The position numbers were made by a program, and so were the translations under genes. A stretch of 64,000 nucleotides of DNA, taken from Brevundimonas naejangsanensis DSM 23858. Lineage in GTDB: Bacteria > Pseudomonadota > Alphaproteobacteria > Caulobacterales > Caulobacteraceae. Position 1 is the first letter of the stretch; every line of letters begins with the position of its first letter. The notes under the pieces are model-generated. The model made no database searches. It was not told where the DNA came from and saw only the letters and a program-made list of their open reading frames with translations. The stretch is taken from the NCBI RefSeq assembly GCF_000421705.1, contig NZ_ATXN01000003.1:191001-255000 (forward strand). The letters run 5' to 3'. Shown one piece after another: positions 9,991 to 18,655 of the stretch.

Positions 9991-10209
9991 TCAAGCCAGC
10001 GGAATAATGAACATCTGGCTATAGCCATTCCGGTCATCGCTGATAGGAAAGGCTACAAAGTCTGTGCCAGCGTCGTCATTGGCTTGGCGCACCACATCGT
10101 TGAACTCAGCGGCCCGCTTAGGGTTGCCCACCAGCAAGAAGCCGCCGTTGTCCCGCCGAACTTGGTAGGCGGGTGACGCTTCCAAGAGAATGTCGAGAAG
10201 TCGCCCCAT
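9991..10209 (-). CDS. Hypothetical 72-residue protein
   Basis: A short open frame reads MGRLLDILLEASPAYQVRR, then FLLVGNPKRAAEFNDVVRQANDD, ending MFIIPLA. The composition is protein-like (balanced hydrophobic spacing, not arginine-rich shadow sequence), but I do not recognise a family and there is no clear Shine-Dalgarno sequence. It lies alone on the minus strand between the toxin-antitoxin pair and decayed genes and may itself be a remnant. Confidence 0.4.
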   Translation of the reverse strand: MGRLLDILLEASPAYQVRRDNGGFLLVGNPKRAAEFNDVVRQANDDAGTDFVAFPISDDRNGYSQMFIIPLA

Positions 10210-10579
10210 AGGCGAATATGACCATCACTCAGCGAACCATGCAAGCTGAGCAATGTACTGTGGCCGCCAGTGGCGGCCGCGTGTCATGTGTTGTCGCGTG
10301 ATCGTTCTGTGCGGCCGCAAGTTCGAGCACCATCGCGTCTTGACATCTCCACTCGGTCAGGACGCACCTTGGGTACTTCCATTGCCCACACTGGACCCAC
10401 ACTGGAAAGGCCCGCTCCCGCCCCCAATGCTTTCCGAGCATACTATATCGGTGTGTCGGTTGTCCGGCCCCAAGCGAGCCAGCAGCCTATCGACGGCTGC
10501 GGGTGAGCCTTCAATAATCTGTATAATAGGCCCTCGGCGTAGGCGAGCACGTCTATGAACTCGAGCCGATGCCCCAAGA
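10210..10579. other. Gap with no recognised gene
   Basis: These 370 bases hold no convincing coding frame. The next recognisable sequence is the broken alginate-export gene. The stretch is probably degraded DNA left of that remnant. Confidence 0.45.
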
Positions 10580-11242
10580 ATCTGCGACAGGTTTGGCGGC
10601 ATACCGATCAGGAGGCGGCGCGCGTTTCCGACTTCATCGGCGAGCGCGACACCTATTCTCTGCGCGTGGCCGCGAAGAAGGGCGCCCTGACCTATGACGT
10701 CGAAGCCATGCTGCAGGACGGCGAGACGGCTGCGGGCCAGGATGTCGAAGCCTGGTTCGTCGGCTTCGAGGGGGGCTATCAGCTGCCGGGAGCGTGGAAG
10801 CCGCGGATCGGCGCCCGCGTCGACGCCGGGTCGGGCGATGATGACGCCAGCGACGACAAGGCGCAGGGATTCGACGCCTTGTGGGGGCGAGGCCAATCGT
10901 TCACCACAGAGTTCGGCTATACCAACATGGTCCAGGCGGGTCTGAACCTGAACCTCAATCCGATCCCCAGGCTGAACGCGAACCTGGGCGTGACCACGCT
11001 GCGCCGTCTGTCGCGCGACGACGGCGTCTATAGCCTGGCCCCCGCCCTGATCCGGGGGCGCCGCCGAAGGGCAATCTCGCGACGTCGGCCTTCGCACCAC
11101 GGCCCGCGTTGATTACGACTGGAACAGCCATCTCTCCACCGGCTTTATGGTCAACCATGTCTCTGCGGGCGACTTTCTGAAAGAAACCGGCGACGGAAAG
11201 GACCTGTTCTACACGTCGGTCTTCGTCACTGCCCGTTTCTAG
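10580..11242 (+). pseudogene. C-terminal part of an alginate-export-family outer-membrane protein, frameshifted
   Basis: The frame from about 10580 encodes RQVWRHTDQEAARVSDFIGERDTY and continues with beta-strand patterns typical of Alginate_exp barrels (GGYQLPGAWKPRIGARVDAGSGDD, then LNLNLNPIPRLNANLG). At the G5 run 11054-11058 one base is missing. The next frame continues the protein with GAAEGQSRDVGLRTTARVDYD and ends in FVTARF with stop at 11240-11242. The N-terminal half and signal peptide are absent. The frameshift could be a homopolymer sequencing error, but the missing start makes it a remnant either way. Confidence 0.75.
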
Positions 11243-11381
11243 AGCGAAATCCCTTCGCTGCGTCGGAAAATGGCCTGGACCTAAACGGGCGACGAGGCTC
11301 GGCGCCGATGTCCGCACCACGTGCATTGCAGCCCTTGGTGCTGAAAGGCAGAACGGCCCAGGCGTCATCTAATGCGAGGCG

Positions 11382-11409
11382 GCCAGGCAGCCTGAGGAGG
11401 CTGCCTGGC
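11382..11409. terminator. Perfect 11-bp stem between two gene remnants
   Basis: GCCAGGCAGCC (11382-11392) pairs with GGCTGCCTGGC (11399-11409) around a 6-base loop. It lies between the alginate-export and flavohaemoprotein remnants and is probably a shared terminator. Neither side has a long T run. Confidence 0.5.
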
Positions 11410-11419
11410 TCAAATGGCG

Positions 11420-11587
11420 TCAGGCCGCGAGGATTTCGTCGGCCGGACCGAAGAACTCATAGTGAATGCGGTCCTCGGACACGCCGGCGGCCCGCAGGTC
11501 GGACACCCGGGCGCGGAGGAAGGGGCGCTGGCCGCACAGGTAGTAGTCCGCAGTCCCGATAGGGGTCTGCTCGGCCAGGCCAGCACG
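11420..11587 (-). pseudogene. C-terminal remnant of a flavohaemoprotein / NO dioxygenase reductase domain
   Basis: About 55 codons encode TPIGTADYYLCGQRPFLRARVSDLRAAGV and then RIHYEFFGPADE, which matches the NAD-binding C-terminus of Hmp-type flavohaemoproteins (the DYYLCGP and IHYEFFGP motifs). Everything upstream (globin, FAD domain) is missing; at 11590 the strand is antisense to another remnant. Intact Hmp converts nitric oxide to nitrate. Confidence 0.7.
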
Positions 11588-11624
11588 TGCGCGCCCTGAC
11601 GACCGCTCATTCGCGCGCCCGGGC

Positions 11625-11836
11625 GTCTCGGGGAGGACGGCTTCGATCTGGTTGATTGCGGCAATTGTATCATCGCGCCCGCCTGCGGCCTGACAGGCGC
11701 TCTGCACCAGGCCCTGGCTGCCTTTCTGACGGTGCTGGACGGTTACACTCTGGAGAGCCTGCTCGCCCGACGCCTGGACATAACCGGCCTGTTCGAGCGT
11801 GCTGGTCCGGTGGAACTTTCACCCGAGAACCGCTGA
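11625..11836 (+). pseudogene. C-terminal remnant of an Rrf2-family (NsrR-like) regulator
   Basis: The frame ending at 11836 reads DCGNCIIAPACGLTGALHQALAAF and then LTVLDGYTLESLL. The three spaced cysteines followed by an L-x-x-AL-x-AF-L-x-VLD helix are typical of Rrf2/NsrR iron-sulfur regulators. The N-terminal HTH is absent. NsrR controls hmp in many bacteria, and an Hmp remnant lies next to it on the other strand, so this was probably a nitric-oxide defence locus. Confidence 0.65.
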
Positions 11837-12003
11837 GTTCGGGGTCAGCGTAGGGGACAAGTTGATGCGCGACCGCTGCCGCGAGCAAGCCGCGGGTCCA
11901 GCATCTTCATATGCTGGCCGCTTGGGACAGGACGATTCGATATCCGGTGGTTGCGGCGCGATCTCATGCCGCTCGCGCGCGAGGGTTCCGTCACGGCAGC
12001 AGG

Positions 12004-12034
12004 CTGCCGGCGGCGGGACGATGGCCGCCGGCAG
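12004..12034. terminator. Strong hairpin downstream of the TonB receptor gene
   Basis: CTGCCGGCGGC (12004-12014) pairs perfectly with GCCGCCGGCAG (12024-12034) with a 9-base loop, 19 bases past the receptor's stop codon. No T run follows on the minus strand. Confidence 0.55.
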
Positions 12035-12052
12035 GTAGATTTTTAGGGCGTC

Positions 12053-15000
12053 TTAAAACTTGACCGTGACGCCAAAGTAATAGCGACGGCCCGCAGTATC
12101 GTAGGCCCCGTTGTAGTTGGCCAGGCGGCCGCTGAACACGTCGCCGGAAGGCAGGAAGGGGCTGACCTCGTCGAGCAGATTGTTGACCCCCGCGTACAAG
12201 CGAATGTCGTGCCCTCCGACGTCCAGGTCATAGCCCGCGTAGAGGTCGTGCTCCCACATCTCGGGAATGCGCAGGAACAGCGGGTATTCGGCGTCGGGCA
12301 TGGTCTGCAGCAGCGCCTCGTACTGTTGCAGGCGGAAGCGGCTGTCGAGAGTGGGGCTCAGGTATTTGACCGTGTAACGGAGCCGGAAGTCGTTCAGGCG
12401 CCAGGACAGGGAGGCGCGGCCCCGGTAATCAAAGCTGCCCTGGGACAGGTCTCCGCGCTGGTCAGTGACGACTTCGCCCTCCAGTCCCTCGAACCGGTGC
12501 TTCTGCTTCAGGACATGGGAGCCGTCATACCGCAGGTCCCAACGTCCGGGGACGCCGATAGCATCCAGGTTGAAGCGGTATTGCAGGGCCACGTCGATGC
12601 CCGAGGATTCCAGCCCAGCGACGTTGAACTGCCGTTGGGTCAGCGATGAGATCTGGCCGTCGTTCTGGTTGCGGCTGACGTCCGCGCAGAAGGGATTGTC
12701 GGCGATCGACCGGTCGCTGGCGTAGCACTGAATGAGGATGTCCTCATTCGCGTACTGGGTGATCGCGTCCTTGATGTCGATGGCGTAGTAATCGACGGAG
12801 AGTGTCAGCCGGGGAATGAAGCTGGGCGTATAGACGGCTCCCAGGGTCAGGGTGTCCGCCGTCTCTTCTTTCAGGTCCAGATTGCCGCCATTGGGGCTGT
12901 AGACCGAGGAGCCCGACTGGCGATAGCGCACCGTATTGCCCTGGTTCAGCGCCTCCGCGAAGGCGGCCTGAATGCCGACCTCTTCGCGGCAGCGCTCGGC
13001 GATCCGGCCAGCCGTTGCGGGCGTCACATTGCTGCAGATGTCGCTGACGGTGTCGAAATCCCCGCGCGGAGGCGAGAACAGTTCGGCGATGTCGGGCGCG
13101 CGTTGCGAGCGGGCGGTCTGGGCGCGCAAGCGCAGATCGGTGTTGGGCGCCCACTGCAGGCCGGCCCGATAACTGAACACCGTGCCGACTTTGGCGATGT
13201 CGTAGTCGGCCAGACGCACCGAAGCGTCCAGGCTCAGCATGCGCGCGAACGGCAGGTCGGCCAGGATCGGGACCGACACCTCGGCGAAGCTCTCGATCGC
13301 CGAGATCTCGCCGTCGAAGTCGGGCACGGGATTGCCCGAGGTCCCGCCCAGGTTCGATAGGCGGTCGCCGCGGAGGCTCTGGCTGTCCTTGCGAAAGTCG
13401 GCGCCGAAGGCCGCGCTTAAAGGCCCGGCGGGCAGTTGCATCACGGAGCCGGCCATAAAGGCCTGCAGAGTGTGCTGTTCGATCGTCACCTGCTGGTGCA
13501 GGTCGGCGCGGATATAGTCGGCGGCTTCAGCCGTGATGGCGCCTTCGCCGAACAGATTGACCGGCACGCAGCCGGCCGCGCGCGCCGCCGCATCGGCGCA
13601 ACGGATGGCGCCGTCGGGACCGCGTTCGGCGTTGAGGCCGTGGCGCAGAGCCAGGCCGTTGATCTCATTACGGCGGTGCTGCTCCTGTTCGTAGCGGCCG
13701 TAGCCGGCCGTAGCCTCCCAGGTCCAGTCGCCCCAGGCGTCGCCACGCAGGCCGACCCAGCTGCGTAGAGTGTCGCGCCGGTTTGTCGTGTCGCGGTAGC
13801 CGACCTCGTTGAAGCGGCGCGCCCAGGCGATGCCCTGGGTGCTGGCTGACAGGTTATTGGCGAACACATCATAGGGAACGGTCGGGTTGCAGTCGCCCAG
13901 ATCGGCGCGGCGGCAGGGAATGCGGCCGAGCGTCTCGTCGGTCTGCAGGCCGGTATCGGGATCGAACACGGACACGGTCGAGTTGAAGGTCAGGCCGACC
14001 GGCTCGCGACGCTCCTGAGTGTCGACCCGCGAATACTGCAGCTGTCCGAACAGGTTGAGGTTAGGACGAAGGTCGTAATCGGCCTTGGCCGCGAGCAGGT
14101 AGCGCTCGCGCGGCAGGATCAGGGAGCGATGCTCACGCTGGTTATAGCCGTCGCGGTTGGCCAGGAAGTAGCCGGTGTTGCCGTCGTCCCTCTGGCCCGG
14201 CAGGACCGGCGCGCCGGTCTGGGTGTTGGGGCCGAGCGGAACCAGGCCGCCGCCCTCATAGAAGCGGCGCTGCGCGGAGTTGGCGCCGTAGAAGACGCCG
14301 CCGGCCGTGTTGCCGCTGAGGTCGCGATAGGCGTTGGGCGGGAAGGACGAGGCGGGCTGATAGTCGCTGATCAGCACGCCGTTTGCGTCAGTGTAGAGCG
14401 TCTCGAACTCATTGCGCCCGAGTTCGGCGTTATAGGCATAGCTGGCCTGGCGGGTGGCCCAGTCGCGATCGGCGGCGCGGATGCCGTGATCGCGGTCATA
14501 GGTGCCGCTGAGGGCGAAATAGCCGCGCTTGTCGGCGAAGTTCTTGCCCCACAGGATTTCATAGGTCTGTTCCTCGCCGTCGCCTTCCTCGGACACGCCG
14601 GCGCGAGCGCGGACCGACAGACCGGTGTCGCGCGTGGTGATGATGTTCACCACCCCGGCCACCGCATCCGAGCCGTAGACGGACGACGCGCCGCCGGTGA
14701 TAATCTCGACCCGGTCCACGAAACTGGAGGGGATGGTGCTGGTGCTGACCCGGTTGGCGTTGGCGCTGTTGGACACGGTGCGGCGGCCGTCGATCAGCAC
14801 CAGGGTGCGGTTGTCGCCCAGGTTACGCAGCTGGATGGCGCTGAGCCCTGAGTTCTGGACGTTCCCGGCCACGGTGCTGTCGTTGAGGGTTGAGGTCGCG
14901 GCGGGGAGGTCCGCGAGCATTTCGCTCAGCTCAGTCGTGCCCGATTCCTGCAGATCATCGGCGCTGACGCCGACAACCGGCGTCGGGGTGTCGAAGGTCG

Positions 15001-15409
15001 AGCGACGAATGCGGCTGCCGGTGACGACGATGTCGCCTACGGCTGAGGCCTCGGACGAGAGGGCAGTGTCGGGAAACGTCTCGGCTTGCGCCTGATCCTC
15101 CCGGAAGATGCGCACGGTGTTGGCGTTGACGAAGCGGTGCTTGAAACCTGATCCGGCCAACAGTCGAACCAGGGCTTCTTCCGGCGTGAGGCGCTCGTTG
15201 ATGGCGGGCGCGCGTTGCTGGCGCAGGGCCGGGTCGGTGTAGATCAATTGCACGCCGGTCAGCCGCGGCAGTTGCTGCAGACTTTCATGCAGGCTTTGCG
15301 CCGGCAGCACGATCGAATGGCGCTCCTGCTCCAGCGCCAGAACCGGCGTCGCGGCCATGGCGGCCAGCGACAGGGCGGACGCCAAAAGAATGGCTTTTCT
15401 GTTCAACAT
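12053..15409 (-). CDS. STN-domain TonB-dependent receptor
   Basis: A 1118-residue outer-membrane receptor. In order: a signal peptide (residues 1-25), an STN signalling domain (about 36-105, QSLHESLQQLPRLTGVQLIY), a TonB-box/plug domain starting at DIVVTGSRIRR (about 130) with LVLIDGRRTV and the GASSVYGSDAVAGVVNIIT motif, and a long beta barrel ending in aromatic phenylalanine (GVTVKF). The STN domain indicates signalling to a FecR/ECF sigma pair, and such a pair lies across the divergent promoter region. The start has a GGGGAGCG ribosome site. The substrate is unknown; the neighbours (secreted hydrolase, aspartase, acidic-amino-acid symporter) suggest a peptide or polymer fragment. Confidence 0.93.
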   Translation of the reverse strand: MLNRKAILLASALSLAAMAATPVLALEQERHSIVLPAQSLHESLQQLPRLTGVQLIYTDPALRQQRAPAINERLTPEEALVRLLAGSGFKHRFVNANTVRIFREDQAQAETFPDTALSSEASAVGDIVVTGSRIRRSTFDTPTPVVGVSADDLQESGTTELSEMLADLPAATSTLNDSTVAGNVQNSGLSAIQLRNLGDNRTLVLIDGRRTVSNSANANRVSTSTIPSSFVDRVEIITGGASSVYGSDAVAGVVNIITTRDTGLSVRARAGVSEEGDGEEQTYEILWGKNFADKRGYFALSGTYDRDHGIRAADRDWATRQASYAYNAELGRNEFETLYTDANGVLISDYQPASSFPPNAYRDLSGNTAGGVFYGANSAQRRFYEGGGLVPLGPNTQTGAPVLPGQRDDGNTGYFLANRDGYNQREHRSLILPRERYLLAAKADYDLRPNLNLFGQLQYSRVDTQERREPVGLTFNSTVSVFDPDTGLQTDETLGRIPCRRADLGDCNPTVPYDVFANNLSASTQGIAWARRFNEVGYRDTTNRRDTLRSWVGLRGDAWGDWTWEATAGYGRYEQEQHRRNEINGLALRHGLNAERGPDGAIRCADAAARAAGCVPVNLFGEGAITAEAADYIRADLHQQVTIEQHTLQAFMAGSVMQLPAGPLSAAFGADFRKDSQSLRGDRLSNLGGTSGNPVPDFDGEISAIESFAEVSVPILADLPFARMLSLDASVRLADYDIAKVGTVFSYRAGLQWAPNTDLRLRAQTARSQRAPDIAELFSPPRGDFDTVSDICSNVTPATAGRIAERCREEVGIQAAFAEALNQGNTVRYRQSGSSVYSPNGGNLDLKEETADTLTLGAVYTPSFIPRLTLSVDYYAIDIKDAITQYANEDILIQCYASDRSIADNPFCADVSRNQNDGQISSLTQRQFNVAGLESSGIDVALQYRFNLDAIGVPGRWDLRYDGSHVLKQKHRFEGLEGEVVTDQRGDLSQGSFDYRGRASLSWRLNDFRLRYTVKYLSPTLDSRFRLQQYEALLQTMPDAEYPLFLRIPEMWEHDLYAGYDLDVGGHDIRLYAGVNNLLDEVSPFLPSGDVFSGRLANYNGAYDTAGRRYYFGVTVKF

Positions 15410-15488
15410 GTTTCGCTCCCCAAATTCGGCTTCTATGGCGCCGTCCGCAAAGCGTAGGCGGCGACATGAGCCGTTATATTTTTGGACG

Positions 15489-15521
15489 CGCGGCCCCGGG
15501 CGATGCGAACCCGGGGCCGCG
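15489..15521. terminator. 12-bp GC-rich hairpin between hydrolase and receptor genes
   Basis: CGCGGCCCCGGG (15489-15500) pairs with CCCGGGGCCGCG (15510-15521) around a 9-base loop. It lies five bases past the hydrolase stop codon and could attenuate transcription into the receptor gene. Confidence 0.6.
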
Positions 15522-15525
15522 AATT

Positions 15526-16461
15526 TTACTGCGCCTGCCCCGCGAGGATGGGGGCGGCGAAGCCCGACATCCCGCCGTTGTCATGGGCGATGCCGGGCGC
15601 ATAGGCCACGCGCCAGCCGAACTTGACCCCGCTGCGCTCCGCCCCGGCCTGACCGGCGGCATGGAAGGCCTGGCCTCGGGCCAGGCGATGCGGACCCTGG
15701 GCGTCGGCGTTTTGGCCGTGCGGCAGGCTGGGGTGGGCGGGATCCGTGTCGGCCGTGCCTAGCAGCAGCACCAGCGGCTTCTGCAGAGCCGCCTCTAGCC
15801 CCGCTTCATCGACGGGCGCCCCTTCCAGCCCGAAGGGATATGCCTGGTCCAAGTCTGGGAAGGCGTAGGAGCCTGCATTGGCGGCGATCGCCACGCGATA
15901 GCGTGCCTCAGGGGTCAAGAGGACGAAGCGGTGCACGAACTGGGCGCCGGCGGAATGGCCATAGAGGCCGTAGCCTTCGACCTGACTGCCAGAGCGTCGC
16001 TTCAGATCGTCGAACAGCGGCTCGATCGCCGAGAAGCTCCACAGCGGGCGAGGGCGAAGCGCGCCCTGTTTGTCGCGGAAATAGCCGTGGTTGTAGGCGT
16101 TGGCGCCGGGGAAGCGTTCAGCGTCGAACTCGGGCACGGCCAGGATGAAGCCATGCTGGTCGGCCAGGTCGCGCCATTCGTCGCGATAGCGATCCGCGTC
16201 GCGGCCACGCCCGTGCATGACGATCACGATCGGCGTGGCGGGGCCGACGTTCTCGGGCGCATGGGTCCAAACGCGCAGCGCCGGTCCCGACCAGCCGTCG
16301 AACACAAACCGACCGTCGCCGGGCGCTAGCCGCTCGCTGTCCGAAGGCGCCCCCATTCCCGAAGGCGCTTCTGCCAGCGCCGCGCCCGCAGGCGTCATGG
16401 CCAGCGTCGCAATCCCGAGCATTGCCGCCGCCGCCCAGGTCGTCATCCCCTCAAGCTTCAT
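15526..16461 (-). CDS. Secreted alpha/beta hydrolase (PHB-depolymerase-like serine hydrolase)
   Basis: A 311-residue protein with an N-terminal signal peptide (hydrophobic stretch at residues 5-30) and an alpha/beta-hydrolase fold: IVIVMHGRGRDADRY forms the oxyanion region, GLYGHSAGAQFVHRF carries the GxSxG nucleophile elbow, and a late AYAPGIAHDNGGM supplies the probable histidine. The start at 16461 is chosen because GGAAG lies just upstream and the signal peptide follows. The fold is shared by PHB depolymerases, feruloyl esterases and the poly(aspartic acid) hydrolase PahZ1. Placement beside aspartase and an acidic-amino-acid transporter makes the last possibility attractive, but the substrate is inference. 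Confidence 0.78.
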   Translation of the reverse strand: MKLEGMTTWAAAAMLGIATLAMTPAGAALAEAPSGMGAPSDSERLAPGDGRFVFDGWSGPALRVWTHAPENVGPATPIVIVMHGRGRDADRYRDEWRDLADQHGFILAVPEFDAERFPGANAYNHGYFRDKQGALRPRPLWSFSAIEPLFDDLKRRSGSQVEGYGLYGHSAGAQFVHRFVLLTPEARYRVAIAANAGSYAFPDLDQAYPFGLEGAPVDEAGLEAALQKPLVLLLGTADTDPAHPSLPHGQNADAQGPHRLARGQAFHAAGQAGAERSGVKFGWRVAYAPGIAHDNGGMSGFAAPILAGQAQ

Positions 16462-16531
16462 TTCCGCTTCCTTCCGATGTGGTCGGCCCCTCGACAGGCG
16501 CCTTGTAGGGACTCGACGCTGAAGCGCGCCT

Positions 16532-16562
16532 AAGGCGAACCTGCCGCTGTTCGGTTCGCCTT
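16532..16562. promoter_or_regulatory. 10-bp perfect inverted repeat in the hydrolase/aspartase divergent region
   Basis: AAGGCGAACC (16532-16541) and GGTTCGCCTT (16553-16562) are perfect inverted repeats with an 11-base spacer, in the 164-bp gap between the divergent hydrolase and aspartase starts. It may be a regulator binding site for both promoters. Confidence 0.5.
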
Positions 16563-16625
16563 CGGCCTCGGCGAGCGTCCCTGTTCCTACAAGCGTCACA
16601 AGGCCAGGGGAGCTTCGCCTTAATC

Positions 16626-18026
16626 ATGATCAACGCCGCCGTTCGCCGCATCGACTACGACCCCCTCGGCCCGGTCGAACTGGACGCCGACTGCCTGCAT
16701 GGCCCGCAAGCCGAGCGCGCACGCACGAATTTCGACCTCAGCCAGACCCGGGTATCGGACCTGCCGGAATTGATCGTGGCCCTGGCCGAGGTGAAGAAGG
16801 CCGCCGCCCTCACGCACCGCGAGACCGAAGGCCTGTCGCCTGAAGTCGCCGGCGCCATTGTCGGGGCTTGCGACGAACTAATCGCCGGGGCGCATCACGC
16901 CGCCTTTGATCTGGACGTCTGCCAAGGCGGGGCGGGGACATCCACCAATATGGCGGCCAATGAGATCATCGCCAACCTGGCGCTTCTGCGCCTGGGCCTG
17001 ACGCCCGGCGCCTATGACGTCATCCATCCCAACGACCATGTGAACCGCGGTCAATCCACCAACGACGCCTACGCCACGGCGATCCGCCTGGCCGCCTACC
17101 GCCAGGGACAGACGCTGGCCGCCGCGCTCGACCGCCTGGCCGAGGCCTTCGCCGCCAAGGCCGAAGCCTTCCGCCACCTGCCCAAGCTCGGCCGAACCCA
17201 GCTTCAAGACGCGGTGCCGATGACGCTGGGCCAGGAGTTCGCCGCCTTCGCCGCCGCTACACGCGACGACGCGGCGCGCCTTCGCCAGGTGTCCTCGGAA
17301 CTGCTGACGGTCAATCTGGGGGGCACAGCGATCGGGACGGGACTGGGCGCCGATGCGGCCTATCGGGCGCGGGTGACGGCGTGTCTGGCCGAGGTGACGG
17401 GCCTGCCGGTCACGGCTGCGGATGATCTGATCGCCGCAACGTCGGACACTGGCGTGTTCGTGCTCTACAGCGGCATGCTGAAGCGGGTCGCCGCCAAGAT
17501 GTCTAAAATCGCCAGCGACCTGCGGCTGCTGTCGAGCGGGCCGCGTGGAGGGATAGGCGAGATTCATCTGCCAAAGCGCCAGCCGGGCTCGTCCATCATG
17601 CCCGGGAAGGTCAATCCGGTTATCCCCGAGGCGATCAACTGTCTGGCGTTTCGCGTGTTCGGCTGCGACGCCGCCGTAACCTTTGCGGCCGAAGGCGGCC
17701 AACTCCAGCTTAACGCCTTCGAGCCGGTGATTATCTGGTCCCTGCACGAGGCGGCCACGCTGCTGACACGTGGCGCGGACGCCCTGCGCCTGCACTGCGT
17801 CGACGGCATCGTCGCCGATCCGGTCCGCTGTGGTCAGAACCTGGCGCAAAGCACGGCTCTGGCGGCCGAATTGGTGCCGCATCTCGGCTATGTCCGCGCC
17901 GCCGAGATCGCCCAGCATGCCCAGGAAAGCGGCGATCTGATCGCCTCCGTGCGGCTGCTGGCGCCTGACTGGAGCGAATTTATCGCCCAAAAGGCGTCCG
18001 CCGATTTCGCATTGCCTCATCCGTAG
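16626..18026 (+). CDS. aspA: Aspartate ammonia-lyase (aspartase)
   Basis: Aspartase deaminates L-aspartate to fumarate and ammonia. This 466-residue protein has all conserved blocks of the fumarase/aspartase superfamily: the GGAGTSTNMAANEI stretch near residue 101, HPNDHVNRGQSTNDA near 138, GRTQLQDAVPM near 192, and the catalytic serine loop GSSIMPGKVNPVIPEA near residue 320. Class II fumarases are similar, so the aspartase call leans on the neighbouring acidic-amino-acid symporter and overall resemblance. It begins the plus-strand side of the divergent locus and is followed closely by sigma and FecR genes. Confidence 0.8.
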   Translation: MINAAVRRIDYDPLGPVELDADCLHGPQAERARTNFDLSQTRVSDLPELIVALAEVKKAAALTHRETEGLSPEVAGAIVGACDELIAGAHHAAFDLDVCQGGAGTSTNMAANEIIANLALLRLGLTPGAYDVIHPNDHVNRGQSTNDAYATAIRLAAYRQGQTLAAALDRLAEAFAAKAEAFRHLPKLGRTQLQDAVPMTLGQEFAAFAAATRDDAARLRQVSSELLTVNLGGTAIGTGLGADAAYRARVTACLAEVTGLPVTAADDLIAATSDTGVFVLYSGMLKRVAAKMSKIASDLRLLSSGPRGGIGEIHLPKRQPGSSIMPGKVNPVIPEAINCLAFRVFGCDAAVTFAAEGGQLQLNAFEPVIIWSLHEAATLLTRGADALRLHCVDGIVADPVRCGQNLAQSTALAAELVPHLGYVRAAEIAQHAQESGDLIASVRLLAPDWSEFIAQKASADFALPHP

Positions 18027-18079
18027 CGTCTTACTGATAGAGGCGGTCGGGAGAGGGCGTGTTGAGGACGGAGCTGGAC

Positions 18080-18655
18080 ATGACCCCGAACAGGAGCGAG
18101 CCCGCGCGCGCATCTGATCCTGACGCCGTGGCGGGGCCGGGCCAGATCGACGCCGCGCTCCTGCGTCGCTATGAAGGAGCGCTGCGCGATTTCTTCGGAC
18201 GCCGCGTCTATTCGCGTGACGAGGTAGATGACCTGGTTCAGGAGGCGTTCGCCCGACTGATCGAGTCGGGCGAGCGCCGCGACGTTGAATATCCAGCCGC
18301 CTATCTCTTTCGTATCGCCAGCAATCTGATTCATGACCGGGGACGGCGTCGCGCCCGCAGTCCTGTGCAGACCGAACTGGACGTCGACGACGTCGCCCTA
18401 GCGGTGCCCCCTGAGCAGGAAAACCGACGGCGGCTCGAGGACCTGCAGGCGACCCTGAACATCGTGCTGGATCAGTTGCCGGCCAAGTGCCGCGACGTCT
18501 TCGTCATGCGGCGGTTCAAGAACATGACCACGCCGGAGATCGCCGGCGCGCTCGGCATCAGTCATCGCATGGTCCAGAAATACATGTCGCGGGCTCTTCT
18601 CGCCCTGCATGAAGCGGTGAGCGAACAGGGCCGCGGCCGGGAGGACTGGCTATGA
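18080..18655 (+). CDS. ECF RNA polymerase sigma factor (FecI type)
   Basis: The protein shows region 2 (DEVDDLVQEAFARLIESG, AAYLFRIASNLIHDRGRRR) and region 4 (LPAKCRDVFVMRRFKNMTTPEIAGALGISHRMVQKYMSRALLAL). I start it at the ATG at 18080, which has GGAG eight bases upstream; an in-frame GTG at 18059 would add seven residues. It overlaps the next gene by four bases (ATGA), so sigma and FecR are coupled. It probably drives the receptor and perhaps the whole locus in response to substrate bound by the STN receptor at 12053-15409. Confidence 0.88.
   Translation: MTPNRSEPARASDPDAVAGPGQIDAALLRRYEGALRDFFGRRVYSRDEVDDLVQEAFARLIESGERRDVEYPAAYLFRIASNLIHDRGRRRARSPVQTELDVDDVALAVPPEQENRRRLEDLQATLNIVLDQLPAKCRDVFVMRRFKNMTTPEIAGALGISHRMVQKYMSRALLALHEAVSEQGRGREDWL

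Noticed and set aside
10357..11100. 247-codon minus-strand frame opposite the alginate-export remnant
   Set aside because: The plus strand shows real barrel sequence; the minus frame has no recognisable content.
16878..18113. 411-codon minus-strand open frame across the aspartase gene
   Set aside because: Antisense shadow of a gene with full family conservation; rich in R, Q and G without known domains.
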